DNA from: an uncultured bacterium
GTDB taxonomy: Bacteria > Actinomycetota > Actinomycetes > S36-B12 > CAIYMF01
Direction: 5' to 3'
Assembly (NCBI GenBank): GCA_903826575.1
Contig: CAIKEU010000001.1
Location: 56,016-120,015 of the forward strand
DNA: 64,000 nt
Below are positions 51,777-61,060 of the stretch, piece by piece. Each line of letters opens with the position of its first letter. Positions within the stretch are counted from its first letter, which is position 1. The notes under the pieces are model-generated. The model searched no databases, had not been told where the DNA came from, and saw nothing but the letters and a program-made list of their open reading frames with translations. The position numbers were made by a program, and so were the translations under genes.

Positions 51777-52211
51777 TCAGTTGCTCATCTCCGTCAGCGC
51801 CCGCAAGGCCAACACGTATGAGGTCATGCCGAAACCGGCGATTGTGCCCGAGGCCACCGCGGCTACCACCGAGGTGTGACGGAACTCTTCGCGCGCGGCA
51901 GGGTTCGAAAGGTGCACCTCAATCAGTGGCGCCGTCCGAAGTGCGCATGCATCCCGAACTGCGTACGAGTAGTGCGTGAATGCGGCGGGGTTTAACACAA
52001 CTGCGATCGAATCCGTAGCGGCCTGGTGCAACCATCCGATGAGTTCAGCTTCATCGTCGGTCTGACGAACATCGACCTCGAAGCCGAGCATGCGTCCCTC
52101 GTTTTGACACGTAAGCGTCAAATCCTCGAAGGTGGCGTGGCCGTAGACGTCGGGTTCACGTGAACCAAGCCGAGACAAGTTTGGTCCATTGAGCACCCAC
52201 ACTGCCGTCAT
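51777..52211 (-). CDS. aroQ: 3-dehydroquinate dehydratase, type II
   Basis: A 144-residue type II dehydroquinase, the third step of the shikimate pathway. LNGPNLSRLGSREPDVYG near the N-terminus holds the active-site loop Arg and Tyr. NPAAFTHYSYAVRDA and IEVHLSNPAAREEFRHTSV complete the site. The start overlaps the aroB stop (ATGA). Confidence 0.96.
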   Translation of the reverse strand: MTAVWVLNGPNLSRLGSREPDVYGHATFEDLTLTCQNEGRMLGFEVDVRQTDDEAELIGWLHQAATDSIAVVLNPAAFTHYSYAVRDACALRTAPLIEVHLSNPAAREEFRHTSVVAAVASGTIAGFGMTSYVLALRALTEMSN

Positions 52212-53317
52212 GATGCGTCCCTTCCCAATGCCGCATACGCAGCAACCAATTGTTCGCGTGTCGGTCCCGCAAGAACCGTCGGTTTGCCAATCCCTTCGAT
52301 GACCACGAACCGCAACACATCACCACGGCTCTTCTTATCAACCTTCATGACCTCGATTAGGCGATCAACGTCAGCACCGTGATAGACAGTCGGAAGCTCG
52401 ATGCTTCGCAGAATCTCGTAGTGCGTGTCCACCACATCGTCGGCGAGCAGGCCACACACATTCGCTAGGTGCGCTTCAAATACAATTCCAACGGCAACCG
52501 CGTCGCCATGCCGCCACGTGTAATTCTCGACCTGCTCAATCGCATGCGCGAACGTGTGTCCGTAGTTGAGCACCTCGCGACCTATCCCGTCGGATGCACT
52601 CTCACGCAAATCTGCAGCCACGACCGTCGCCTTCACGGAAATCGCGCGCTCCACGAGTTCGCTGAGGACGCATGACGACGGATCGAGCGCGGCACGCGGA
52701 TTTTCGTGAATGAGTTCGAGGATTGACGGGTCAGAGGTGAAGCCAACTTTAACCACTTCGGCCAAGCCAGCTGCCAGATCGGCAGGTGGAAGTGTTTGTA
52801 GGTGGTCCAGATCGCAAAGGACACCTGTTGGCTCATGGAACGACCCAACAAGGTTCTTACCTTCGGCGGTGTTGATTCCAGTCTTTCCACCGACTGCCGC
52901 ATCAACCATAGCCAACAACGTCGTTGGTACGTGGACCACCTGAACTCCACGCAGCCAGGTTGCGGCAACGAATCCCGCGAGGTCCGTCGTCGCCCCACCA
53001 CCGACACCGACAATCGCGTCGGAACGAGTAAACGCGGCCTGACCCAGAACCGACCAACACCGTTCGGCAATTGACGCGGTCTTGGCGCCTTCCCCATCAG
53101 GAACTGGGATCAACGTGACGATGAACTGCGCTCCGCCAAGAGCGGCTGCCACATCAAGCGCAGCGGCGCTGGTCGACGGTTGATGGATGACGGCAACCTG
53201 TCGAGTACCGGGAGCGAGGAAACTCGCCACGTCCCTCGCGAGATCTCGACCAATGACAACGGCGTAGGGCCTTTCGCCCAAAACATCAATCGTCACGCGA
53301 TTGGTATTGTCACTCAT
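52208..53317 (-). CDS. aroB: 3-dehydroquinate synthase
   Basis: A 369-residue NAD- and metal-dependent enzyme, second step of the shikimate pathway. GVGGGATTDLAGFVAATW is the NAD motif near residue 95. Lysines in AAVGGKTGIN and metal ligands (Glu in LAEVVKVG, His in NYGHTFAHAIE and WRHGDAVAVG) are present. ATG 53317 overlaps the aroK 3-prime end by 8 bases and gives the normal N-terminus. Confidence 0.96.
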   Translation of the reverse strand: MSDNTNRVTIDVLGERPYAVVIGRDLARDVASFLAPGTRQVAVIHQPSTSAAALDVAAALGGAQFIVTLIPVPDGEGAKTASIAERCWSVLGQAAFTRSDAIVGVGGGATTDLAGFVAATWLRGVQVVHVPTTLLAMVDAAVGGKTGINTAEGKNLVGSFHEPTGVLCDLDHLQTLPPADLAAGLAEVVKVGFTSDPSILELIHENPRAALDPSSCVLSELVERAISVKATVVAADLRESASDGIGREVLNYGHTFAHAIEQVENYTWRHGDAVAVGIVFEAHLANVCGLLADDVVDTHYEILRSIELPTVYHGADVDRLIEVMKVDKKSRGDVLRFVVIEGIGKPTVLAGPTREQLVAAYAALGRDAS

Positions 53318-53825
53318 GCTGCTGCCCCGCCAACCAGTCGACGATGAGATCAACCACAGCTGCCGGTTCGACGCTGTCGGTGTTTATCGTTGTCGAGGCG
53401 ACCTCGTCGTAAAGCGGACCACGCTCGGTGAGCAGTGCGCTCAAGCGACCACGGACATTGCCAAGGAGCACAGGACGCGGAACGTCCAGACCTACCCGAT
53501 GTGCCCCCTTGGACGCCGAAACCTGAAGCCAGACGGTGGGTTGTGCCATTAAGAGTGTTCTGGTGTCGACATCCAATATCGCGCCGCCGCCAAGGGAAAG
53601 TACGCCATCGTGCTCGACCAGAGCACGTGCTACCGCCTGCTTCTCCAACTCACGAAACGCTGGCTCACCGGAATCGATGAAGATGTCCGAAATGCTTCGA
53701 CCCTGCAAAGCTTCTATGTCTCGGTCAGTATCGCGAAACTGCACACCCAGTCTTTGGGCGAGCAATTCGCCCACGGTCGTCTTCCCGGATCCGGGGACTC
53801 CCACGAGAACGATGCGCGGTGACAT
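53310..53825 (-). CDS. aroK: Shikimate kinase
   Basis: A 171-residue P-loop kinase that phosphorylates shikimate. The P-loop GVPGSGKTTVGELLAQRLG is near residue 8, the shikimate-binding region has FRDTDRDIEALQG with SISDIFIDSGEPAFRELE after it, and the glycine triplet is LSLGGGAILD. ATG 53825 lies 4 bases after the aroC stop. Confidence 0.96.
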   Translation of the reverse strand: MSPRIVLVGVPGSGKTTVGELLAQRLGVQFRDTDRDIEALQGRSISDIFIDSGEPAFRELEKQAVARALVEHDGVLSLGGGAILDVDTRTLLMAQPTVWLQVSASKGAHRVGLDVPRPVLLGNVRGRLSALLTERGPLYDEVASTTINTDSVEPAAVVDLIVDWLAGQQHE

Positions 53826-53829
53826 ACCT

Positions 53830-55011
53830 TTACGAGACCACAAGTGCGGCTAGATACGCCTGCGCATTTCGGCGAGTTTCGGCTACCGAATCCCCACCAA
53901 ACTTTTCCAGAACAGCGTCCGCAAGGACAAGCGCGACCATTGCTTCTGCGACTACGCCCGCTGCAGGCACTGCACATACGTCGGATCGCTGGTTGATTGC
54001 TTGGGCGGCCTCACCAGTGGCGACATCAATCGTGCGAAGCGCCCGTGGAATCGTGGAAATGGGTTTCATCGCGGCACGTACGCGGAGAACCTCACCGGTC
54101 GTCATTCCACCTTCGGTACCACCGCTATGACCAGTAACGCGAACGACATGACCAGACGCGTCCGTCTCGATTTCGTCTTGAGCAAGTGACCCTCGAGTGC
54201 GCGCCAATCCGAATCCGTCGCCAACCTCGACGCCCTTAATCGCTTGAATGCCCATCAGCGCCGCGGCAAGCCGTGCATCGAGTCGCCGATCCCAGTGGAC
54301 GTGACTGCCTAAACCAGGAGGTAGGCCGTACGCGAGCACTTCGACGACTCCCCCAAGGGTGTCGCCGTCCTTGTGCGCTGCGTCGACCTCCGACTGCATG
54401 CGAGCACTGCTTTCAGCGTCGAAGCATCGAGCCGGATCAGCGTCAATCACCTGGAGATCAGCCGGGGTGGGAAGAACCGACGCGCTAGCGACAGCAGTTC
54501 CGAGTTCTACAACGTGAGACAGTACGTCAACGCCGACAGTTTGCTTTAGGAAAGCTTTTGCGACAGCACCCAGTGCCACCCGTGCGGCTGTCTCACGAGC
54601 GGACGCGCGCTCAAGAATCGGGCGGGCATCATCGAAGCCGTACTTCTGCATTCCGGCCAGATCTGCATGGCCAGGGCGCGGACGAGTGAGCGGCGCATTG
54701 CGCGCTAGCCCGGACAGCTCCTCATCGGATACGGGATCAGCAGACATCACGACGTCCCACTTAGGCCATTCGCTATTGGCCACCTCGATCGCGACCGGTC
54801 CCCCTTGCGTGATCCCGTGCCGCACACCGCCCGTGATGGTTACAACGTCTATCTCGAATTTCATGCGAGCGCCACGACCGACACCAAGTCGACGTCGAGC
54901 CAGATCACGATCAATATCCGGAGTGGAAACCTCAACGCCTGCCGGCACACCTTCAACGATCGCGACGAGGGCAGGCCCGTGCGACTCACCTGCCGTTAAC
55001 CAACGCAACAT
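53830..55011 (-). CDS. aroC: Chorismate synthase
   Basis: A 393-residue FMN-dependent enzyme giving chorismate, the last step of the pathway. Signatures are [18 protein letters not shown] at the N-terminus, [15 protein letters not shown] near residue 105 and [17 protein letters not shown] near residue 130. It leads the aroC-K-B-Q-pepP-efp-nusB operon. GGAAAG about 8 bases upstream is the ribosome site. The 98 bases before it separate the operon from the pilus genes; I see no clear promoter there. Confidence 0.97.
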   Translation of the reverse strand: MLRWLTAGESHGPALVAIVEGVPAGVEVSTPDIDRDLARRRLGVGRGARMKFEIDVVTITGGVRHGITQGGPVAIEVANSEWPKWDVVMSADPVSDEELSGLARNAPLTRPRPGHADLAGMQKYGFDDARPILERASARETAARVALGAVAKAFLKQTVGVDVLSHVVELGTAVASASVLPTPADLQVIDADPARCFDAESSARMQSEVDAAHKDGDTLGGVVEVLAYGLPPGLGSHVHWDRRLDARLAAALMGIQAIKGVEVGDGFGLARTRGSLAQDEIETDASGHVVRVTGHSGGTEGGMTTGEVLRVRAAMKPISTIPRALRTIDVATGEAAQAINQRSDVCAVPAAGVVAEAMVALVLADAVLEKFGGDSVAETRRNAQAYLAALVVS

Positions 55012-55109
55012 GGGTCAATCTTTCCATGCCCCGCCTGATCTGCGAGGTTCGCCCCGCACTCGTACGGCGCAAACGTTGACGATGAACGGGCGAGAACGGT
55101 GCCCAACGT

Positions 55110-55772
55110 CTAGGGAGTAACGGTCACGGGAGTGGCCATGCAGACCGGCGTGCTCTGTGAGCCGTAGAGAATGCCAACACACTGGGTGTTGAAAACGCTG
55201 TACACGCTGAAACCTTGAGCGAATGTCTTGCCAATTCCCGTCGCGTATTTCTTACCGTCAACATCGACCACGACCGTCTGCGCGATCGGATCGACTGCGC
55301 TCACCATCAAGGTCACCGTCGACGCCGGTACCGGGCTCGGTGCCGCGGCCGGTCCGGCCGCTGGGGTAGTCGGGGTCGAGACATCACCTGTCGTTGAACT
55401 CGTCGAACCAGAACTGCCGCTCGTGTCGGCACCTGCGGCCGGGGCCGCCACTGCACCGGGTTTCAAGACCTTGAATGGATCGCGGCTGCCAATCTTTGCC
55501 GCCGCAGGACTCGCCGCCGTCGACGGTTTGCCCGCTGTCGGCGCGGCCATCGACGATGGCCTTGTACTGGCCGATGGCGTGTTCAGTCGGAACTGCGAAT
55601 CGTCTGTGGAGCCGCCACCCATTCCGAACATGAAATAGAGTCCGGCACCGAGTCCGATGATCGCTGCCGCGCCACCGAAGATGAACGCGCGCTTACGTGA
55701 GCTAGAGCCTGATTGCGTGTCGGCGTCGTTTGTTTGCAGCTGTCCAGGAGTGAAGGTATCTGTCATTGTCAT
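55110..55772 (-). CDS. Unassigned membrane protein at the end of the pilMNO operon
   Basis: A 220-residue protein that I do not recognise as a named family. A cytoplasmic N-terminus of about 30 residues leads to one membrane helix (FIFGGAAAIIGLGAGLYFMF). A 75-residue Ala/Pro/Ser/Thr-rich linker follows, then a compact C-terminal domain with two cysteines (TQCVGILYG and TPVCMATPV) that could pair. It occupies the place of pilP, which in Gram-negatives links PilNO to the secretin. A secretin is not expected in a monoderm. AGGGG before the ATG and the 9-base gap after pilO support co-expression. Confidence 0.75.
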   Translation of the reverse strand: MTMTDTFTPGQLQTNDADTQSGSSSRKRAFIFGGAAAIIGLGAGLYFMFGMGGGSTDDSQFRLNTPSASTRPSSMAAPTAGKPSTAASPAAAKIGSRDPFKVLKPGAVAAPAAGADTSGSSGSTSSTTGDVSTPTTPAAGPAAAPSPVPASTVTLMVSAVDPIAQTVVVDVDGKKYATGIGKTFAQGFSVYSVFNTQCVGILYGSQSTPVCMATPVTVTP

Positions 55773-55781
55773 GATGAACCC

Positions 55782-56462
55782 CTAGTTAGCTGCTGCGGTC
55801 GTTGGGCCGGATATCTGGCTACGCAGGGCCGAGAGTGGATCGCCGACGTTGCCCACATTGGCCATGAACGTTCGACCGGACAGGGTCGCCTTGAGTTCCT
55901 TGCTTCCCGGCGCATCCTGAGTCGTATCGGCTCTGGTGATGTCAACGTCGGTGAGTAATATCGATCTTTGCATGTTCTCGATGTCGGTCAGGAAGTTTCG
56001 GACTTGGGCAAAGTTGCCGGTGATCTGGATGGTCAACGGAATCTCGTTAACCTGACCCGAACCCGTCAAACTCGAAGCGCCTGAAGCCGCGCCCTGATTC
56101 GGAATAGCCGAAAGTCGCGTTGGTTGCTGCGGTGTCACTCCGACAAGTGAGACACCGGAGGCCGTCGCCTCAGCAGAGATATCCCGGAGCAGTGCGGGCA
56201 TGTTGGGAGTGGACGGTAGATGCGATCGAAGTGCTGCGGCCTGCTTTTGTAGATTGGGCAGATTCTTTGAATCCGCTTTCAACTTGGCCAGTTGCAGTTG
56301 AAGGCTCTGGATGTTTCCCGACTTGGCGTCAGCCGTTGCTTGGATCTCGGCGGCTTGTCCCTGTTGAGGACTAATGAGGAAGAACCAGCCCGCCATCATC
56401 ACAAGAGCTGCAGCTAACGCCGCACCGGCATACCACGCCTTGGCGCCTTTGAGCTTATTCAT
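55782..56462 (-). CDS. pilO: PilO-like pilus assembly protein
   Basis: A 226-residue protein with one N-terminal membrane helix (WYAGAALAAALVMMAGWFFLI), a coiled coil (about 40-80) and a ferredoxin-like domain with the pattern IPLTIQITGNFAQVRNFLTDIENM. This is the PilO architecture. PilO pairs with PilN to align the pilus machine across the membrane. It begins one base after the pilN stop. Confidence 0.85.
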   Translation of the reverse strand: MNKLKGAKAWYAGAALAAALVMMAGWFFLISPQQGQAAEIQATADAKSGNIQSLQLQLAKLKADSKNLPNLQKQAAALRSHLPSTPNMPALLRDISAEATASGVSLVGVTPQQPTRLSAIPNQGAASGASSLTGSGQVNEIPLTIQITGNFAQVRNFLTDIENMQRSILLTDVDITRADTTQDAPGSKELKATLSGRTFMANVGNVGDPLSALRSQISGPTTAAAN

Positions 56463-56463
56463 G

Positions 56464-57312
56464 TCAGGAACCCGCCTTCGTCGTGAATCGATGCGATAGC
56501 GCCTGATCGTTAATGGTGACCGTGGCGGAGAAAGTCAGCCCCGGGTTGGATCCGGTCGAACTCGACGCGTTACTCACTTGGACGTTGTTCGGATACGGAT
56601 CGAGCATCGTGTGTTGCTTAGAAATCACATCGAGGAACGATGCGACGGCCGCGTAGTTGCTCGCCTCACCCGAGTAGGTGATCAGACCCAGGCCGGAATT
56701 GCCCAGCACGCTCGTAGCAGCGACGATTGGCGGAACTGCCGCAGCAGCCGCTGAAGAAGACCCTCCGTTGGCAGTCCCGTTCGACGCCTCTGCTGCCTTC
56801 TGCGCCGCCTGAGCTGTGAGGTCGGCTACTGCGCTTTTGATGGTTGGCGAGATCCCGTCGACGGAACCTTTGAACTCTGTCAGCGCTGTACCCGTGGGTA
56901 GTGTGAGTGACACGTCGTTGATCAACGACGACCAACGCACCTCACCTCCCATTGCTAGATCAAGCTGTTTCTGTGCATCCACGACGTCGGCACTTGCCGA
57001 TTGGAAGTCTTTGAACCCGAGCAGTTGGGTGGTTAAAGCTGCACTTCGAGCGGTAGCCGCATCGAGCTGTTCTTGAGCCGAGGAGACTTGGCCCTGGGCC
57101 ATGACGTACATGCCGAACACTGCGGCGAAAGACACGGCCAGCGCTGCTAGGACCGATAGTTTCGCCGTCCTGAGTTTGCCTTCTTCGGCGATCGAAGCCG
57201 GAATCAAGTTGACGTGCGGAAATGCGGCCGCATTCGCATTCGTGATCTGCTCAAGAGTGACGACGGCCGGGGCCGCGTGGCTATGTACGTCAGATTTGCG
57301 GCCAAGCTTCAT
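56464..57312 (-). CDS. pilN: PilN-like pilus assembly protein
   Basis: A 282-residue PilN-type protein. Its cytoplasmic tail carries VNLIP (residues 34-38), the short motif that docks PilN onto PilM. One membrane helix (about 52-72), a coiled coil and a periplasmic-type ferredoxin-like domain follow. The start overlaps the pilM stop (ATGA). It is longer than most PilN proteins because of a Ser/Ala/Gly-rich insertion near residues 170-190. Confidence 0.88.
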   Translation of the reverse strand: MKLGRKSDVHSHAAPAVVTLEQITNANAAAFPHVNLIPASIAEEGKLRTAKLSVLAALAVSFAAVFGMYVMAQGQVSSAQEQLDAATARSAALTTQLLGFKDFQSASADVVDAQKQLDLAMGGEVRWSSLINDVSLTLPTGTALTEFKGSVDGISPTIKSAVADLTAQAAQKAAEASNGTANGGSSSAAAAAVPPIVAATSVLGNSGLGLITYSGEASNYAAVASFLDVISKQHTMLDPYPNNVQVSNASSSTGSNPGLTFSATVTINDQALSHRFTTKAGS

Positions 57313-58358
57313 GATGCCGCCCCCATCGCTAGGCCAACCGGCACGGCTGCCAGAGGTTCCACGAAGCGCACCTGCTCAGGGGCTAGTCCAGTTTTGCCGA
57401 TGGTCAACTGAGCAAATGAGCGGCCGTACTCGACCTGGGTGCGTACAGACGTAGCGAGTTTTTGCGCCAATCCTTGCGAAAGGGAGCCACCGCCGGAAAG
57501 CACAAGTCTCGACAGTGGCTTACTCGCGCTGGTAGCAAGGTAGTAGTCGATCGAGCCGCGGACCTCATCAACAAATTCTGTCAACGCAGCTTCCACGAGT
57601 CGACGAGCATCTGCGCCGGCGTCCGAGGCGAGGAAGGCCGGATCGCGCTTCATGCGTTCTGCCTCGGACATTGGAATGCCTAGACGGTCAACCACGGCGG
57701 CGGTCACGTCGTCGCCACCTTGGAGCAAGATTCGAACGAACTTGGGCACGCCTGCCTCATGGACGACAATGTTGGTAATCCTGGACCCGACATCGACTAC
57801 AGCTTCAGGGCCAAATTGCGACAACGGGTCCGCCGTCCCAGCCGCACGAAGAAGTGCGAAAGGTGTCAAATCTACCGTCGTTGCCTTAAGGCCAGCCTTT
57901 TGGGCAGCTCGGATCGCACCCAGAACCATGTCCTGACTTGCGGCAACGAGTAGGCCGCGGACCTGACGAGTGTTGTCGATCACGATGTCGTCGAGCGGCA
58001 CAAAGTCCAGAACGGCTTCGTCGATGGGCATTGGCACCAAGTCCGCAACCTGATACGGCAACGATGCCTTCAACTCTGGAGTCGGCATCCACGGAAGATC
58101 GACGAGTCGGACGAAGACCCGCTGGTTCGATACTCCGATGACAACGTCCTTCTTCGTGAATTTAGTGCTCGCCCACAACTGTTTGATCGCCTGCGCGACC
58201 GCGTCTGCATCGGCAACTTCACCATCGCGCACCGCGCCGACGGGTAGCGGAACCTGACCGAAACGATCCAAAACCGAGCTGCCTTTGGTCACCGTAACTT
58301 GAGCTGCTCGAACGCTCGATGTTCCGATGTCCAAGCCGATGGCGGTCCGACCGGCCAT
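57309..58358 (-). CDS. pilM: PilM, actin-like ATPase of the pilus machine
   Basis: A 349-residue actin/FtsA-fold protein with the nucleotide motif AIGLDIGTSSVRAAQV at the N-terminus, the second phosphate loop near VVDVGSRITNIVV (residue 188) and LSRLVLSGGGSLSQGL near residue 285. PilM sits on the cytoplasmic face and binds PilN. GAAGGGTGGGG before the ATG is the ribosome site. A large palindrome separates it from pilD, so it probably starts its own transcript. Confidence 0.94.
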   Translation of the reverse strand: MAGRTAIGLDIGTSSVRAAQVTVTKGSSVLDRFGQVPLPVGAVRDGEVADADAVAQAIKQLWASTKFTKKDVVIGVSNQRVFVRLVDLPWMPTPELKASLPYQVADLVPMPIDEAVLDFVPLDDIVIDNTRQVRGLLVAASQDMVLGAIRAAQKAGLKATTVDLTPFALLRAAGTADPLSQFGPEAVVDVGSRITNIVVHEAGVPKFVRILLQGGDDVTAAVVDRLGIPMSEAERMKRDPAFLASDAGADARRLVEAALTEFVDEVRGSIDYYLATSASKPLSRLVLSGGGSLSQGLAQKLATSVRTQVEYGRSFAQLTIGKTGLAPEQVRFVEPLAAVPVGLAMGAAS

Positions 58359-58455
58359 AACCCCACCCTTCGCCCGCCACCCCGTCTAGTGGCACCTCAA
58401 CTAAGTCATCGGCGGACGAAAACTGCGTCTTGAGCGGGCAAGCCGGTTTGTTTTG

Positions 58456-58505
58456 GGTTGTTCTCGGGCTCTCTTGACGTACGTCAAGAGAGCCCGAGAA
58501 CAACC
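58456..58505. terminator. 50-bp perfect palindrome over the pilD stop codon
   Basis: Two 25-base arms are exact reverse complements with no spacer; the centre is TTGACGT/ACGTCAA at 58480/58481. The right half covers the last seven codons and stop of pilD (58484). RNA from either strand would fold into a very stable hairpin. No T-run follows on either strand, so it resembles the tail-less terminators often proposed in actinobacteria. Cruciform formation or a protein site are other options. Confidence 0.7.
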
Positions 58506-59290
58506 ACGTACCAGCCTGCAATAGCGGGACCCGCCCACAATCCGACGAAGGTGCCCACCACCATGAATGGGCCGAATGGGACGGCCGTCTTTCGCCCTCC
58601 CCGCCCAGCGGCCATAAGCCCGAGGCCAACGACGGCACCTATGAGGAAGGCAGAAAAAATTCCCACAGCCAGTGACGGCCACCCAACCCAGCCGAGGTAG
58701 ATCCCTAGCACACCCGCCAATTTGACGTCACCAAATCCCATACCAGCCGGGTAAATCAACGCGAGTAAGAGATAGATTCCGAATGCGATTGCGCCACCGA
58801 GGCAGGCACGTCCGAAATCAGGTAAACGATGATCAGCGATGGATGCGATCCCCAGCGAAACGAGTGCGACGGCGTAGGAGGGAAGGACGATCGTATTGGG
58901 TAGGCGTCGAGTATCCAGATCGATCATGGAAAGTGCGATTCCGATACTAGCCAGATAGAGGAACGCCGGTAGATCCCAAGCTAGGCCAACCCACCAACCG
59001 ACACATCCGAACAGAACCGCGGTGCCAAGTTCGATCAGCGGGTATCTCGCGGAAATATGCACACCGCACGTGCGACATTGTGCCCGCAGGATCAGCCACG
59101 ACAGAACCGGAATGTTGTCCAGCGCAGCGAGCTGAGTTCCGCACTTTGGACACCGAGATCGCGGTGCAACAACCGATTCACCCGCGGGCACACGGTAGAT
59201 AACGACGTTGAGAAACGAGCCAACAAACAGGCCCAAGAAGGCGCATATGCCCGCGACAATCAATCTGTCGGTATGTGCGTCACCGGTCAT
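58484..59290 (-). CDS. pilD: PilD, prepilin peptidase
   Basis: A 268-residue membrane peptidase that cuts prepilin leaders. The N-terminal cytoplasmic loop has a zinc site, Cys47 and Cys50 (CPKCG) with Cys72 and Cys75 (CRTCG). The two catalytic aspartates are Asp124 in SMIDLDTRRLP and Asp188 in GFGDVKL. About eight helices follow. The ATG has TAGACT 8 bases upstream and no ribosome site. With the palindrome at its end, it looks like a single-gene transcript. Confidence 0.94.
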   Translation of the reverse strand: MTGDAHTDRLIVAGICAFLGLFVGSFLNVVIYRVPAGESVVAPRSRCPKCGTQLAALDNIPVLSWLILRAQCRTCGVHISARYPLIELGTAVLFGCVGWWVGLAWDLPAFLYLASIGIALSMIDLDTRRLPNTIVLPSYAVALVSLGIASIADHRLPDFGRACLGGAIAFGIYLLLALIYPAGMGFGDVKLAGVLGIYLGWVGWPSLAVGIFSAFLIGAVVGLGLMAAGRGGRKTAVPFGPFMVVGTFVGLWAGPAIAGWYVVVLGLS

Positions 59291-59298
59291 ACGACGTG

Positions 59299-59304
59299 AG
59301 TCTA
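59299..59304 (-). promoter_or_regulatory. Candidate minus-10 box of pilD
   Basis: TAGACT on the minus strand, 8 bases before ATG 59290. It matches, in hexamer and spacing, the box before the exporter gene at 7923. Confidence 0.45.
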
Positions 59305-59344
59305 TCTGGGCCCGTCGTCAGTGGAGGCCTCGTCAACATGCACG

Positions 59345-61060
59345 TCAACTCGTATATGCCGCTGACGGCTCTGACCACAAACTCGGTTGATACGCCGACT
59401 GAACAGGGTCGAGGAATTTAGGTGGCGACGCGTATCGAAGGCGTGAGTCATACAGGTAGTTCTTGGCGAATCCTGACGAGCCCGATCCGACGATTCCGCG
59501 GTACCGCTGCGCAATGGCTCCAGTGACATTCAACGTTCCTAGGCTGCTCCCCCAGCGATAATTCTCGACTCGGAACGAGTGGTTAACCGACAAAATCGCG
59601 GCGTTAACGCGCGTGTTTGTGAAAGCACCCGACTTCCCCGTGGGGGTCAGGTTATTGCCTGCGGTGCATTCCGCTCCGGAGTATGAGGTGCATTGAACGG
59701 GGTGATAAACCTCGACGTAGTTGTTGGCCATCAATCCCAACAGATCTGTGCCGCTAGAGCCGCCCGCGTAGTCAAGATGCCATGTCACGACGATGTTGTT
59801 TTCGGCGGCAACACTCAACTGCCCGTTGAGCGTCCCTTCAATGAATACATCGCCGTTCTTACATGCGAAGGAGCCGATGTCGTTCGTTTGCGGGTATCCC
59901 AGCGGATTACCAGCCCCGGAGTTCTTACATGCTGTCGTCGGCGTCGCATTCGTGTAGGCATCAGCAACCGCCGGAACGTTCTGCACGTAGATCACGCCGT
60001 TGAGGGGCAGCGAGAGATTGTTGCCGACCCCGCAGTACGCGGCACCGCCGTTCTTTGTCCACGGGCTCTGGACGTTCATCGTGCCTGTCGAGTTGAGGAC
60101 GATGGACGTTGGCCCGGTGTAAAGACAGCCGACTGGACTTGTCTTTGTGGGATCAACCTCGTTGCGAATAGCACTGTTACTTGGTGGCATTGTGAGTTGC
60201 GAGGCGTACTTCGGGTCACCCGCGGTGGTGAAGATCGGGTTACCTGAGCAACTCGTGTCTCGGATGTAACGGACCCCAGCGTTTCCAGTCCATGACGTTG
60301 ATGTTGCGCCTTGGAACTTGGGTGATCCACATGTATAGAACGAATCGTTGCTATGCATTGGTCCGTTAATGATGTCAGTGACACCACCCGAGCCAATGAA
60401 TCGAATCGACGTACATCCGGTGCTGACACCGTTGATTTTATCGATGCGACCCTCGTAAGAATGCTTGTGACACTTGGGTTCAGCCTGGGTTGCGGTGTAA
60501 CTGTCGCCAACGACAGTTTCGTATGCCGCCGGATCCTTCGTGTCGTAATCGGTGAAGTAGAGGTAGTCGATGAACCCACGTCGTCGGACCTGCACCTCAA
60601 CGGTACGGATGCGATTACCGACCTTGCCCGAGGAGCGCAGCTTCAAAATGCCCTGCGATGTAAATTGCGAGTTATCGACCTCGTAGCGGAAGTAGCCGCG
60701 CGTCGTGGTTCCCGGAATACCGGTCCACCCCGTGAATGCTGGGTTAGCCAACGTCCCCGTGGGTAGCGCTAGGGTCGATGATGACGAGTAAGGGTTAGTC
60801 GGATCTCCATAACGCCAGTACGTGCCATCGGCGTTCAAGTGCGAGATGTAGTCATCCACTCCCGCCTGAGCAGCTGCGAAGGAACTGTTCCAATCCTGAT
60901 CGCCTCGCACTTGCTGCACTTGCTTGACTGCGAATCCAGTGGCGGTGAACATCAAAATCGAAAGGAACAATCCAAGACCCAGCACCGTAACAAGTGCCAT
61001 GCCCGAGTCCTCGCCTCGCGCCATCAAGCGCCGACGAATAGCTACAAGGATGCCGTTCAT
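59345..61060 (-). CDS. PilX-like large minor pilin
   Basis: A 571-residue protein. The leader ends LMARGEDSG and is followed by a hydrophobic segment MALVTVLGLGLFLSILMF, so cleavage after Gly20 is likely. The Glu normally found at mature position 5 is Thr, as in some PilX/GspK-type tip subunits. The large extracellular part is rich in Gly, Ser, Thr and Tyr and has about a dozen cysteines that may form disulfides. ATG 61060 overlaps the previous gene (ATGA). A longer open frame upstream lies inside that gene. Confidence 0.82.
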   Translation of the reverse strand: MNGILVAIRRRLMARGEDSGMALVTVLGLGLFLSILMFTATGFAVKQVQQVRGDQDWNSSFAAAQAGVDDYISHLNADGTYWRYGDPTNPYSSSSTLALPTGTLANPAFTGWTGIPGTTTRGYFRYEVDNSQFTSQGILKLRSSGKVGNRIRTVEVQVRRRGFIDYLYFTDYDTKDPAAYETVVGDSYTATQAEPKCHKHSYEGRIDKINGVSTGCTSIRFIGSGGVTDIINGPMHSNDSFYTCGSPKFQGATSTSWTGNAGVRYIRDTSCSGNPIFTTAGDPKYASQLTMPPSNSAIRNEVDPTKTSPVGCLYTGPTSIVLNSTGTMNVQSPWTKNGGAAYCGVGNNLSLPLNGVIYVQNVPAVADAYTNATPTTACKNSGAGNPLGYPQTNDIGSFACKNGDVFIEGTLNGQLSVAAENNIVVTWHLDYAGGSSGTDLLGLMANNYVEVYHPVQCTSYSGAECTAGNNLTPTGKSGAFTNTRVNAAILSVNHSFRVENYRWGSSLGTLNVTGAIAQRYRGIVGSGSSGFAKNYLYDSRLRYASPPKFLDPVQSAYQPSLWSEPSAAYTS

